A stretch of 64,000 bases of DNA from Diplonema japonicum (lineage: Eukaryota; Euglenozoa; Diplonemea; Diplonemida; Diplonemidae), in NCBI GenBank assembly GCA_964019335.1, contig OZ025657.1, positions 558,001-622,000 on the forward strand, in the 5' to 3' direction. The stretch's first letter is position 1. Every line of letters starts with the position of its first letter. Below the pieces are notes generated by a model. The model did not search any database. It was given only the letters and a program-made list of their open reading frames with translations, and was not told the origin of the DNA. The position numbers and the translations under genes were made by a program. Shown here one piece after another: positions 51,167-59,683 of this stretch.

Positions 51167-52153
51167 TCATGGAACGGGAGTGCACTCTTCCTCGGAGCAC
51201 ACAGGGAGCTCGATGCACTCTTTGAGGACATCTTCGTACAATTCTGTGCTCATGTACCTCTCACCGTATGAGGGAATGATGCAAACAATGGTCTTGCCAC
51301 GGTACTCCTCCTCCTTTGCAAGCGTGAGTGCGATGTGGGTGATAGCACCACCAGACATGCCTGCAAGGATGCCCTCTTTAGAGGCAAGCTGGCGGCTGGT
51401 TTTGAACGAGTCGTCGGCTTCAACAACACGAATCTCATCAATAATAGAACGGTCAAGAACAGGGGGGATGAAGGGAGCACCGATGCCCTGTATCTTGTGG
51501 GTGTCAGAGCGGCCTTCGCTGATCATAGGTGAGTCAGCAGGCTCAACGCACACCACTTTGACATCAGGGTTTTGGGATTTCAGGTACTTCGCTACACCTG
51601 TGATTGTACCGCCTGTTCCGGGGCCGGTCACAAATACATTCACTTCGCCAGCTGTCTGGTTCCAGATTTCAGGTCCTGTTGTTGCAAAGTGAGTGGCGGG
51701 GTTTGCCGGGCAGCCGAATTGGTCCATGCGCACGGCGTAAGGGGTGTCTCGTACGATTTTATCGGCGAGGTTGATCGCGTTGTTGATACCCTTCGTGAGC
51801 TTCAGCTCCGCCCCGTACGCCATCAGCACGCAACGTCTTTCCAACGACAGGGTGTCGGGCATTGTGATGACCACCTTGTAGCCCAAGGCAGCACCAATCA
51901 TCGCTAGCCCGATACCCGTGTTTCCTGATGTCGCTTCCACCAGTGTGCTCTTCCCCCTTATCAGCTTCCCTTCCTTTTCGTAGTACTCAATCAGCCCCAG
52001 AGCAAGCCTATCCTTCACGCTCTTACCCGGGTTCTCGCTCTCGAGCTTCAGGATGACGTCCTTCGCCACGAACCCTTCGCCTCTCATTGCGTTCAGCTTC
52101 ACGCACGGGGTGTTACCGATGCACTCCGAGATGTTTTGTTTTACACCCGACAT
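51167..52153 (-). CDS. cysK: Cysteine synthase (O-acetylserine sulfhydrylase)
   Basis: 328 residues from the ATG at 52153 (MSGVKQNISECIGNTPCVKL); the upstream frame is poly-Lys from an A run. The PLP lysine is in NPGKSVKDRLA, the substrate loop in EATSGNTGIG, and the phosphate-binding loop is GTGGTITG. The PSYGERYMSTELYED ending is typical of CysK. It makes cysteine from O-acetylserine and sulfide. There is no N-terminal targeting segment, so it is probably cytosolic. A serine acetyltransferase partner is not in the window. No heme domain or CBS domain is present, so cystathionine beta-synthase is excluded. Confidence 0.95.
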   Translation of the reverse strand: MSGVKQNISECIGNTPCVKLNAMRGEGFVAKDVILKLESENPGKSVKDRLALGLIEYYEKEGKLIRGKSTLVEATSGNTGIGLAMIGAALGYKVVITMPDTLSLERRCVLMAYGAELKLTKGINNAINLADKIVRDTPYAVRMDQFGCPANPATHFATTGPEIWNQTAGEVNVFVTGPGTGGTITGVAKYLKSQNPDVKVVCVEPADSPMISEGRSDTHKIQGIGAPFIPPVLDRSIIDEIRVVEADDSFKTSRQLASKEGILAGMSGGAITHIALTLAKEEEYRGKTIVCIIPSYGERYMSTELYEDVLKECIELPVCSEEECTPVP

Positions 52154-52771
52154 TTTTTTTTTTTTTTTTTTCAATGGCTTCTTTTTTTTTTGCAGAACAA
52201 ATTCAAAAAGTGCATGAAATAAGGGCAAGGTACATAGTGTCCCCCCCCCCCCCCTCTTTTTCATGACCTTTTTTTTTCCTAAAAAAAAAAGCACCAGCGA
52301 TCAAAAAAAAGAAGAATGAAAAAAAAAAAAAAGAGATTTTTTCAGTCCAGGAGCGACAGGAACCTTGCATAGGCCACCCAAGGGAAGGATTCGTAGGGAG
52401 TGCAACAACGTGAAAGAGCCTCATGTGAAAAAAAAAAAGAATTCAGAACGAAGTGGTTAGCAACGGCCCGCCAAAGAAAAAAAAAAAAAAAACAGCCTCC
52501 TGAAACCGCTTAATACCATAATCCAAGAAACACGAGAATTTCATAACCTTTTTTTAGAGGTACTGTAAGCAAAGAGAACCATGCACAGAAGAAAGAGAAG
52601 GATGAAAGGCGGGGAAAGGGGGGGGGGGACAAAAAGCACACTCTCGTCTCCTTTTAAAGAGAGCGACGCACACAAAAAAATCTTTTTTCTTTCATTCCTA
52701 TTAATCGTGTCGCGTTCACTACGACAACAGAAGGAAGAACACAACGACGAGAACGCCGAATTAAACTACTA
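52154..52771. other. Intergenic region
   Basis: T run at 52152-52171, C run at about 52239-52253, A runs, and dispersed element copy 4. No gene is visible. Confidence 0.5.
52441..52477 (+). repeat. Dispersed short element, copy 4
   Basis: ATTCAGAACGAAGTGGTTAG runs into CAACGGCCCGCCAAAG and a long A-tract, and it is preceded by an A-tract. This is the cleanest copy of the 3' part. Confidence 0.7.
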
Positions 52772-54034
52772 CTAGACAACATTTTTTTCTATGAGCAACT
52801 CTCCTGCTGCGAACCTCTTGGGAGACATCCTCGTGAGGTCGATGGTCTTGAAAGCCCCGTCAACCACCAGCTCTGAGATGGCACGCCCTGCAGCGGGTGC
52901 TTGCTGGATGCCGTGCCCAGAGAACCCGTTAATGTAAAAGACGTTCGAGGCCGAGGGGTGCGTGCCGATAACGGCGTTTTGATCCTCGACATTGTACTCA
53001 TAGTGCCCTGCGTAGATGGACGCCACCTTCAGTGCCTCGAAGCCCTTCACCCTCTCTGCAAGGGTAGGCCACATGTGGTCCATCCACAGCTCATCGGCAT
53101 CCTCTGTGATATCGAAGTCGTCGTACCCCACATCAGGGTCCTGTGTTGCATTTGGTGACATGCCGCAGATAAAGCCAACTCCCTCAGGGCGAACCCACAC
53201 GCCTGTCGGGTCTACTGTCAATGGCATAGGTTTGTGTGCCTCCGCAATAGGCGGGAAAAAAGCGCCTTTTTTAAAGTCGTGCACCCAGTCAGCGCTCTGC
53301 ACTTGAAACACGAAACGCTTCCTCGGTCTTACTGGGAAGTCGGACCACCCGCACTGCTGGGCGACCAGTTTCCCACGTGTTCCTGCGGCATTCACCAGAA
53401 CACCTGTGTTCAGCTTTGCAGTGTCGCTGCCCTTCACCACGTCTACGGAGCGAACCTGCCCTGCTTTGCAGTGTACTTGCGTCGCTTCACCATTGATGAA
53501 CTCCACCCCCAATGCTTTGGCTCTGTTTTTCAAAGCGTTCAGCATCAGCGAAGGGTCAAACCATCCTTCTTGGGACCTCCCGTAGCTTCCGGTGCTGATG
53601 CCCTCCGTGTTCAGCCACGGGAACAGATTCTGCAGCTCTTCAGGGTTCGCCACGTGTGTGTTGCTGCCAAGGTTGTTCTGCAGGCTTTGGTTTTCCTTTA
53701 GTACCTCGGTCCCCTGGTCAGTTGCTGCCAGCAACAGGTACCCGTGTTCCTTGAACATAACCTCCTTCAGCACGTCTTCCTCCTTCAGCCACTCGAGGCT
53801 ACTTCTCGACAACATAATATTTTCCTTATTACTAAACTGCATACGGATCCCACCTGCCGCCAGAACGCTGCAGGCCTGTTTGTAGGCCGTGTCCCTCTCA
53901 ACTACCGCCACTTTCATCCCTTTGTGCTTAGACAGCCAGTATGCACTGCTGCACCCCATGACACCACCGCCAATGACCACTGCATCAAAGGACCTTTTCA
54001 TCGTGTTTCCTGTGGCTAAGATTGAACGTGGCAT
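52772..54034 (-). CDS. FAD-dependent oxidoreductase of the DAO family, FOXRED1-like
   Basis: 420 residues from the ATG at 54034 (MPRSILATGNTMKRSF). The dinucleotide-binding motif is VVIGGGVMGCSSAYWL. The blocks MQFSNKENIMLS, HGYLLLAA, FPWLNTEGISTGSYG and EGWFDPSLMLNAL match the layout of FOXRED1, a mitochondrial flavoprotein needed for complex I assembly. The FAD-binding C-terminal motif YINGFSGHGIQQAPA is intact. A sarcosine or dimethylglycine oxidase role is the alternative, since the catalytic fold is shared. The N-terminal dozen residues are weakly basic and could act as a short presequence. Confidence 0.82.
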   Translation of the reverse strand: MPRSILATGNTMKRSFDAVVIGGGVMGCSSAYWLSKHKGMKVAVVERDTAYKQACSVLAAGGIRMQFSNKENIMLSRSSLEWLKEEDVLKEVMFKEHGYLLLAATDQGTEVLKENQSLQNNLGSNTHVANPEELQNLFPWLNTEGISTGSYGRSQEGWFDPSLMLNALKNRAKALGVEFINGEATQVHCKAGQVRSVDVVKGSDTAKLNTGVLVNAAGTRGKLVAQQCGWSDFPVRPRKRFVFQVQSADWVHDFKKGAFFPPIAEAHKPMPLTVDPTGVWVRPEGVGFICGMSPNATQDPDVGYDDFDITEDADELWMDHMWPTLAERVKGFEALKVASIYAGHYEYNVEDQNAVIGTHPSASNVFYINGFSGHGIQQAPAAGRAISELVVDGAFKTIDLTRMSPKRFAAGELLIEKNVV

Positions 54035-54287
54035 GGCCAATGAAAGTAACTAAAAAACAAGAAGTCAAATCACAAGCCTTCTGTCAGAAAGAGTTCTCGT
54101 GGCACACTCACTCTCTGCTTAGTGTAAGCGCTATATCTTTTGGCACACCCGTTTCCTTATTTATTTTATGCCCCCCCCCCTTTTTTTGTATCTGCTTCAA
54201 TTGTGTTTAAAAACGTTATTTGTCTGTGTGTTAGTTCACCCCACCCACCCCACCCCGCCCCGCCCGTATTTCCCCATCACCTACTCT

Positions 54288-55325
54288 CTACTCCGACCTG
54301 TTCTCGGCAGGCGAGGCGTAGTAGTCGATGACATGGCCGGTGTGTGCCTTCACCGGTTCGGTGATCTTCGTGAGCTCCTCAACGAGCTCTGGGCGGAGCT
54401 TCAAGTTTGCGGCCTTCATGTTTTGCTCCAGTTGAACTGAGTTGCGGCACCCTGCGATGACAGACACGACGGCAGGGTTAGCCAACACCCAAGCGATTGC
54501 CAGGTCTGACAGGGGCATTTTCTCACGTTCTGCGACAGCGTTCAGCTCGGCGATCGCCTTGAAGAGCTCGTCCTCACACCCGGGGAGAGTGTGGCGCGAG
54601 CCCTGGCGTGTGGGCTTGAAGTGGTGCGTCCTTGCCCTCATTGCCGGGAGCTCTTCTGCGCTCTTATACTTCCCAGTCAGCAAACCTTGCATGAGCGGGC
54701 TGTAAGCCAGGATCCCGATGTTGTTCGCCTTGCACAGCTCTGCAAGGCCAAACTCGATACCCCTCGTGAAGAGAGAGTACGGCAGTTCGTTCACAAGAAT
54801 TTCAACACCGCAGCTCAGGGCCTCAGTCAACTGCTTCACACCAAAGTTGGACACCCCAATATGCTTGATCTTGCCTTCCTTCTGGAGGGCCGCGAGAGCG
54901 GCGAAAGCATCCTGTGCCTTGGGCATCTCACCCTTCCACACGGAAGCAGCTTTGAAGGGCCAGTGCACCATGTAGATGTCGCAGTAGGTTGTCTGCATGC
55001 GCTCGAGGGCCTTCTCCAGACGGGAACGCATCTCCCCCTCATGGCACGCGTCGGGCGGAATCTTGTCGACGATGATACACTTCTCCCTAGCTCCCTCGTC
55101 CTTCAGAAGCTTGCCCAAAGCAGTCTCAGAGCGCCCTCCGTTGTACATCTCTGCAGTGTCGAAGAAGTTGGCCCCCTTCGCGATGGACAGCTTCACCATC
55201 TCTTTCGTCTCTGCCTCGTCTTGTGCACCCCAGTAGTCCTCCGCTGTCCCACCGAAAGACCATGTCCCCACGCACATCACGGGGAGGTCCATCGTGACAC
55301 TCTTTCCACATGTCCTGCGCTCCAT
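54288..55325 (-). CDS. Aldo/keto reductase
   Basis: 345 residues from the ATG at 55325. It is a TIM-barrel AKR with the catalytic tetrad visible: Asp and Tyr in FFDTAEMYNGG, Lys in IIVDKIPP and His in YMVHWPF. GVSNFGVKQL and YSPLMQGLLTGKY follow, and the C-terminal NADPH site region (VSVIAGCRNSVQLEQN) is complete. The WSFGG start and length fit the bacterial/plant YhdN-Tas-like groups rather than aldose reductase. The protein would reduce carbonyl compounds with NADPH in the cytosol. Substrate unknown. Confidence 0.92.
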   Translation of the reverse strand: MERRTCGKSVTMDLPVMCVGTWSFGGTAEDYWGAQDEAETKEMVKLSIAKGANFFDTAEMYNGGRSETALGKLLKDEGAREKCIIVDKIPPDACHEGEMRSRLEKALERMQTTYCDIYMVHWPFKAASVWKGEMPKAQDAFAALAALQKEGKIKHIGVSNFGVKQLTEALSCGVEILVNELPYSLFTRGIEFGLAELCKANNIGILAYSPLMQGLLTGKYKSAEELPAMRARTHHFKPTRQGSRHTLPGCEDELFKAIAELNAVAEREKMPLSDLAIAWVLANPAVVSVIAGCRNSVQLEQNMKAANLKLRPELVEELTKITEPVKAHTGHVIDYYASPAENRSE

Positions 55326-55611
55326 TTTGTGTTTGTGTCCTATATGGATGAGATCGACGAACATGCTAAGCTAAGGCGTTAAAATTATAAAAGGGGTGGG
55401 GGGTGGGCTGTGGGTGGGGTAATTAAAGTCTCAATTCCCATCCGGTTTCCGTGCCTTTCACACAGCCGGAGAGAATAGATACATCCGTGGGACTTTAAGA
55501 ACGTTAACTCGAGCAAGTAAAAGCTTCGCTGTGCAACCACTTTTTAAGGGGATGAGAAGACAGCGCTCATTAACGTGGGGTGTGCGGGGTGTGGAGCGGA
55601 TGTGTCATTGT

Positions 55612-55977
55612 CTAGGCGCTCTCCTCGCCGTTGACGCCGGACCTCTTCTCGACAAGGATAAGGTGGTACCCGAACTGGGTCTTGACAGGCCCGTACACCT
55701 TGCCCATGGTGGTTTCGGGGCTGAAGATCACCTGGTCGAAGGCGGGCACCATCTGTCCCTGCCCGAAGTTGCCGAGCGAACCACCAGACTTGCCAGAGGG
55801 GCAGGTCGAGTGCTCCTTGGCCTTCTCAGCGAAGCTCGCCCCAGACTCGATCTCACCCTTGATCTTCAAGCAGTCATCCTCGCTGGCAACGAGAATGTGG
55901 CTGGCAGTGGCACTCTTCCCAGCAGCAACGCAGTGAAGCATAGCGAACAGCACAATCAGGAAAGCGAAGGTCTTCAT
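55612..55977 (-). CDS. Secreted parvulin-type peptidyl-prolyl isomerase
   Basis: 121 residues. A clear signal peptide (MKTFAFLIVLFAMLHCVAAG) is followed by a single PpiC/parvulin domain of about 95 residues: ASHILVASEDDC, FAEKAKEHSTCPSGKSGGSL, GNFGQGQMVPAFDQVIFS and FGYHLILV. There is no WW domain, so it is of the small Par10/PrsA-like kind. It would catalyse Xaa-Pro isomerisation in the secretory path or outside the cell. No ER-retention tail is present (ends NGEESA). Confidence 0.93.
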   Translation of the reverse strand: MKTFAFLIVLFAMLHCVAAGKSATASHILVASEDDCLKIKGEIESGASFAEKAKEHSTCPSGKSGGSLGNFGQGQMVPAFDQVIFSPETTMGKVYGPVKTQFGYHLILVEKRSGVNGEESA

Positions 55978-56083
55978 TTTAAGTTTAGTTTGGAGTTGTT
56001 TCTTGTCCGAGCCTAGGTGAGAAGTTGGTTTGCTGTACTGAAAAAAGAACTAACACGAGATATTGAATAGCTGCTTGGAAAAG

Positions 56084-58528
56084 CTAGCCTTTGGTAACCC
56101 GTGCCTTGAGTTCTGCCCACAGGCCACACTGCTCGACGTGAGCCTCTAGGTTTCTACGGAACTCTGTCATCGACCGGCTTACGACACTTCCCACCTTCTT
56201 TCGGAAGGTATTAAGGAAACGATTGTACTCGGGGATGGAACCCCTGGTATCGTAGTGCACAGTCAAGGTCAGTGGGCCGCAGAGATAGGGACGGTGAGAC
56301 TGCTGCATCCGCACATGCTTTGCACGCATGTCCTCTATGGCACTCAAGCTCTTCTCAAGGTACTCGGGACGCACACCATGGCAACGTGCATCGTGAGAGT
56401 AGCGGAGCTCTTCCGCGTCAATCAGCCTGCGGTACTCATTAGCAGGGTGGAAGAACAAGATGTTGATGTCCTCTAGCTGCTTCTCACAGTCTATGAGATG
56501 CACGGCTACGTCCTCAGGTACCTCGAAGATATAGTCTTTCGGAAAGTACTCCATCACCTCCATCGCCACATCGTAGCACGGGGTGTTTTGCGTGATGTTT
56601 GACAAAGGCCGCATCCCGCACGGTGCGGCGTATCTTCTCCACGTTGCCTCTGTGACACACGTGTATAGAATGTCGCTAAAAACAGCTGCAGGTTCTTGTG
56701 CAACCTCCAGAATAGCGCTCAAAGGTGCCTCAATAGGCAGCAGTTCCCACTGAGGGGAGATAAATTTGTAGTCATCCTTTCTGTACATCCTGCCGTCGTG
56801 CACCTTAACTACAGCCTGCTTTTCGTGCGAGGCTAAGATGATCGAAACAGCATGAGCCTTGCAGCCTGTGAGAGGCTTCGAGATGCTTCTCAGCCTCATA
56901 GAGATGTCACCCTTGGTTTTCAAGTGGCGCGTGAGATCGTCACCTCTGATTCTTTTCCGCCGTTGCTGCCCCACATGCGCCAGAGCACAGCACATTGCAC
57001 CGGCGATGCTTGCGTGCGCTGCGGCAGTTTTCTTCTCGTTCGGCAGGTGCTTGCGGGCCAATTTTTTGATATTCACGTATCGTATGACGGCATCGCCTTC
57101 CTGCACGCTTGACGCCAGGCTTGTGAGCTTTTGAAGCCCGCGGATCTCGTTCTGCAGGTTGAGGTTGGCTTCTGCATAGGTGCCGATCTGCTCCTTCAAA
57201 TGGCATTCCAACCCCATGTTCTGGTTGCTGGTGTGCTGCAGCTTTTCGCTCAGAATCTTCAGCTTCTTCTCCATCTTGGTCAAAACGTGAGTGTGCTTCG
57301 CGTCCAGCGATGAAGTGGTGCCGGTAGGCGAGATGTAACCGGGAAGGGGTCTTGTGTTCCTGTGCGAAAGGGAACTGAGCTTCTTGCTTGACCGCGGCAC
57401 AGGCTCTTCCGTATTTGGGGAAAAGGCACCTTTGAAGTTGGGTGTGAGAGCACTGGTGAATCTGTAAATATCCTGAAACTTATCAGCAGGCCCAGGTGAA
57501 GGAGCTTGAGGCACTTTATGATGTGCCTCCTGGATGCGCATTGCTGTGGAGAACATCAACCACAACTTGCCCTCGACATCCTCTTTGAAATACAGCACCA
57601 TGCGCGCGATGGCGAAGGTGTGATCAATGGCCTCGAAGTGGTCGACGACGTTCTGGCAGGCACGTTGCACTTTGTTAGAGATGCCTGCATGACACCACCG
57701 CTCCTCTGCGTAATGAGCGGCGCCCTCGAAAGTGACTCCCTTGGAATAGTGCGAAGAGTCGTCTAGAAGCTCGCTTTCCATTGTCTCGCATATCTTCGCT
57801 GCTTTGAAGAGCTCCTCCGCGTACATTGTGGACAGGCCGCGTGGTGCGTTCTTCAGATTCTTCAACTGCATCCTGCGATACTTCGCCAGCGGGCCTAGAA
57901 CAGCGCTTCCCGCTGCTGCAGGATTGGTTGCTTTCTTGTTGCGCATGATGAACCTGTCCTTCAGACGCTCTCTTGATATCCGTTTGAACACCTTTGTGAT
58001 ACCCTCCGTGCCTTCTGCACCGTTCCTGCGGCACCACAGGGCCTGGTACATAAAGTTCTTCTCGCCCTGCGGGATGATGAATCGCTGCAGCAAGCCATGG
58101 TGTTCCGGCCTTGCGTAGAGAAAGTCATGCAGCTCGTACTTGTCAAGGAAGAGGACCGAGTCGGGTTCGCCGGATTTTCGCGACAAAAAGCTGCAGCAGA
58201 TGTCACAGTTCTTCCCAGTGGGTTGGCCGAAGAACTTCTCGAGATTCTCCTTTTCCAGCTCCTTTGCGTCTTTTTTCTCGCAGCGTCCCGAGTTTTCATC
58301 CCAGTAGTACCATGTGGTGGGTGTGTTGAAGAAGACCACCGTGTCGGGCACGCGGAAGCTGACATTACAGCTGTTGCGATGCTTACGTTTCGATCGTTTG
58401 GTAGATGCCTCTGTGGGGCTTGTGTCTCGCGTCCCGCGCTTCTTAGCCAGCATCGTAGCGTCCTTCGCTAGGTAATGATACAACAGGTGGCTGATCCCAT
58501 CACCGTCAAGGGGGTGCGACGCCGACAT
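56084..58528 (-). CDS. Unrecognised 814-residue protein with central coiled coil
   Basis: Intact single-exon frame; the ATG at 58528 lies 9 nt after a CACACAG acceptor-like site. Residues about 1-60 are basic (KRSKRKHRNS). About 65-200 is a compact region with conserved-looking aromatics (TTWYYWDENSGRC, FLDKYELHDFLYARPEHHG). About 430-500 is coiled coil (MEKKLKILSEKLQHTSNQN), and the C-terminal 300 residues look globular (FEVPEDVAVHLIDCEKQLED). Two CxxC-like pairs near 108-112 (CDICC) could bind metal but are not a known finger. I do not recognise the family. The size and mixed composition resemble axonemal or centrosomal proteins, without direct evidence. Confidence 0.75.
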   Translation of the reverse strand: MSASHPLDGDGISHLLYHYLAKDATMLAKKRGTRDTSPTEASTKRSKRKHRNSCNVSFRVPDTVVFFNTPTTWYYWDENSGRCEKKDAKELEKENLEKFFGQPTGKNCDICCSFLSRKSGEPDSVLFLDKYELHDFLYARPEHHGLLQRFIIPQGEKNFMYQALWCRRNGAEGTEGITKVFKRISRERLKDRFIMRNKKATNPAAAGSAVLGPLAKYRRMQLKNLKNAPRGLSTMYAEELFKAAKICETMESELLDDSSHYSKGVTFEGAAHYAEERWCHAGISNKVQRACQNVVDHFEAIDHTFAIARMVLYFKEDVEGKLWLMFSTAMRIQEAHHKVPQAPSPGPADKFQDIYRFTSALTPNFKGAFSPNTEEPVPRSSKKLSSLSHRNTRPLPGYISPTGTTSSLDAKHTHVLTKMEKKLKILSEKLQHTSNQNMGLECHLKEQIGTYAEANLNLQNEIRGLQKLTSLASSVQEGDAVIRYVNIKKLARKHLPNEKKTAAAHASIAGAMCCALAHVGQQRRKRIRGDDLTRHLKTKGDISMRLRSISKPLTGCKAHAVSIILASHEKQAVVKVHDGRMYRKDDYKFISPQWELLPIEAPLSAILEVAQEPAAVFSDILYTCVTEATWRRYAAPCGMRPLSNITQNTPCYDVAMEVMEYFPKDYIFEVPEDVAVHLIDCEKQLEDINILFFHPANEYRRLIDAEELRYSHDARCHGVRPEYLEKSLSAIEDMRAKHVRMQQSHRPYLCGPLTLTVHYDTRGSIPEYNRFLNTFRKKVGSVVSRSMTEFRRNLEAHVEQCGLWAELKARVTKG

Positions 58529-58640
58529 CGTGGCACCCTGTGTGGTGTGTGGTGTGTGTGTGATGAAGCAATCTGAATAACCACGAAGGTAGGGTGGGGT
58601 GGGGGAGTATCAAAATTGTGTAACTGTGTGTCGCCCACCG

Positions 58641-58832
58641 CTAGCCGCTCCACGTCACGGCGTCCGGCTTGAAGATGTTGAAGTCTTTCCCACCGCTGTC
58701 CCGTTCCAGGTCGTTGATGCTCTTGTGCAGATGCCCGTCAGTCCCTCCACTTTTTTTTTTCCCGATGCTGGATGCAACCAGCTTTCCGTTTACCGTCCGT
58801 ACTGTTGGGCCTTCGGAAAAGCCTAATGCCAT
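58641..58832 (-). CDS. Small hypothetical protein, 63 residues
   Basis: The ATG at 58832 (MALGFSEGPTVRTVNGKLVA) follows a CCACTTAG acceptor-like site by about 5 nt. The frame ends ...DFNIFKPDAVTWSG, then TAG. It is hydrophilic, with no membrane span or signal. Composition is non-repetitive, which supports coding, and it lies in the same direction as its neighbours. A missing upstream exon is possible. Confidence 0.45.
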   Translation of the reverse strand: MALGFSEGPTVRTVNGKLVASSIGKKKSGGTDGHLHKSINDLERDSGGKDFNIFKPDAVTWSG

Positions 58833-59683
58833 TGAAGCTAAGTGGTGGTATTGCAAGTAGATAAGAATGACAAGAAAATAACGATCACACCTTTGGGGCT
58901 AAGGGGGGGGCAGAGGGGCACGCAGCAATCAAAGCAAACTCGACTGCGTTGGTGAAAGGGTGGGACGAATGGGGCGGGAAAAGAAGCCGGGCAAAGCTCT
59001 AGCCAAGAAGGGGGGGGGGGGGGGGGGAGAGGGGAGGATAGGGGATGGGATGGATTGGCCGGCTATCTTAAACTCTTATTTTTTCTTCTTTTCTTTTATT
59101 TCTTCGTTTTTTTTTCTTTTTTAAAACCAACCGCTGTGTGCTAATTTTGAAACTACTCTTTGTTTCCTTTTTTTTCCCCCTCCCTCTTTTTTCTTTTTCT
59201 GACCGCCAGAAAGAAAAGAAATAGGAACGAGCAAAAAAATAGAAAAAAAGAAGCTACCACTCTTCAAGGGTTCGTTCCAACTACACCACGAAAGAAAAAA
59301 ATGCTCGCAAAAAAAAAAAAGAAAATTGTGAACTTCTATCGGCCCATCACACCCAATAGCAAGGCAGATTTTTTTTTATTCAAAATAAACTTTCAAAAGA
59401 AAATGCACATGAAAAGACTATTGAAGAAATAAAAAAAAACATGGGGGGTGTCCTCCCCACTGACCTTCTTCATCCTCATCATTTCTCTTCGAAACACCTT
59501 GAAGAAAAAAATGGGGGGGTGAAAAAAAGAAAGAGAGGAATACCTACACCCGGGGAGGAGGGTCCGGGTATAAAAGAAATTGCAGTGCTATGCAAACACT
59601 CACTTTTTTTTTCATTCACATCTTATGGGGTATTCTAATAAGGGGTTTTTTTTTTTCTTCCAGAAAGCGAAAAACTACGTTAC
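58833..59683. other. Intergenic region
   Basis: It contains a G run at about 59010-59027, several T and A runs, and one tRNA-like fragment. No gene is supportable. Confidence 0.5.
59249..59294 (-). repeat. tRNA-like fragment between A-tracts
   Basis: On the minus strand GTGGTGTAGTTGGAACG resembles a tRNA A-box/D-arm and GGAACGAACCC is the complement of a GGTTCG-type T-arm. Both flanks are A-tracts on the plus strand. It is too short for a full tRNA. It may be a distant relative of the dispersed element (GTGGTTAGCAACG). Confidence 0.3.
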
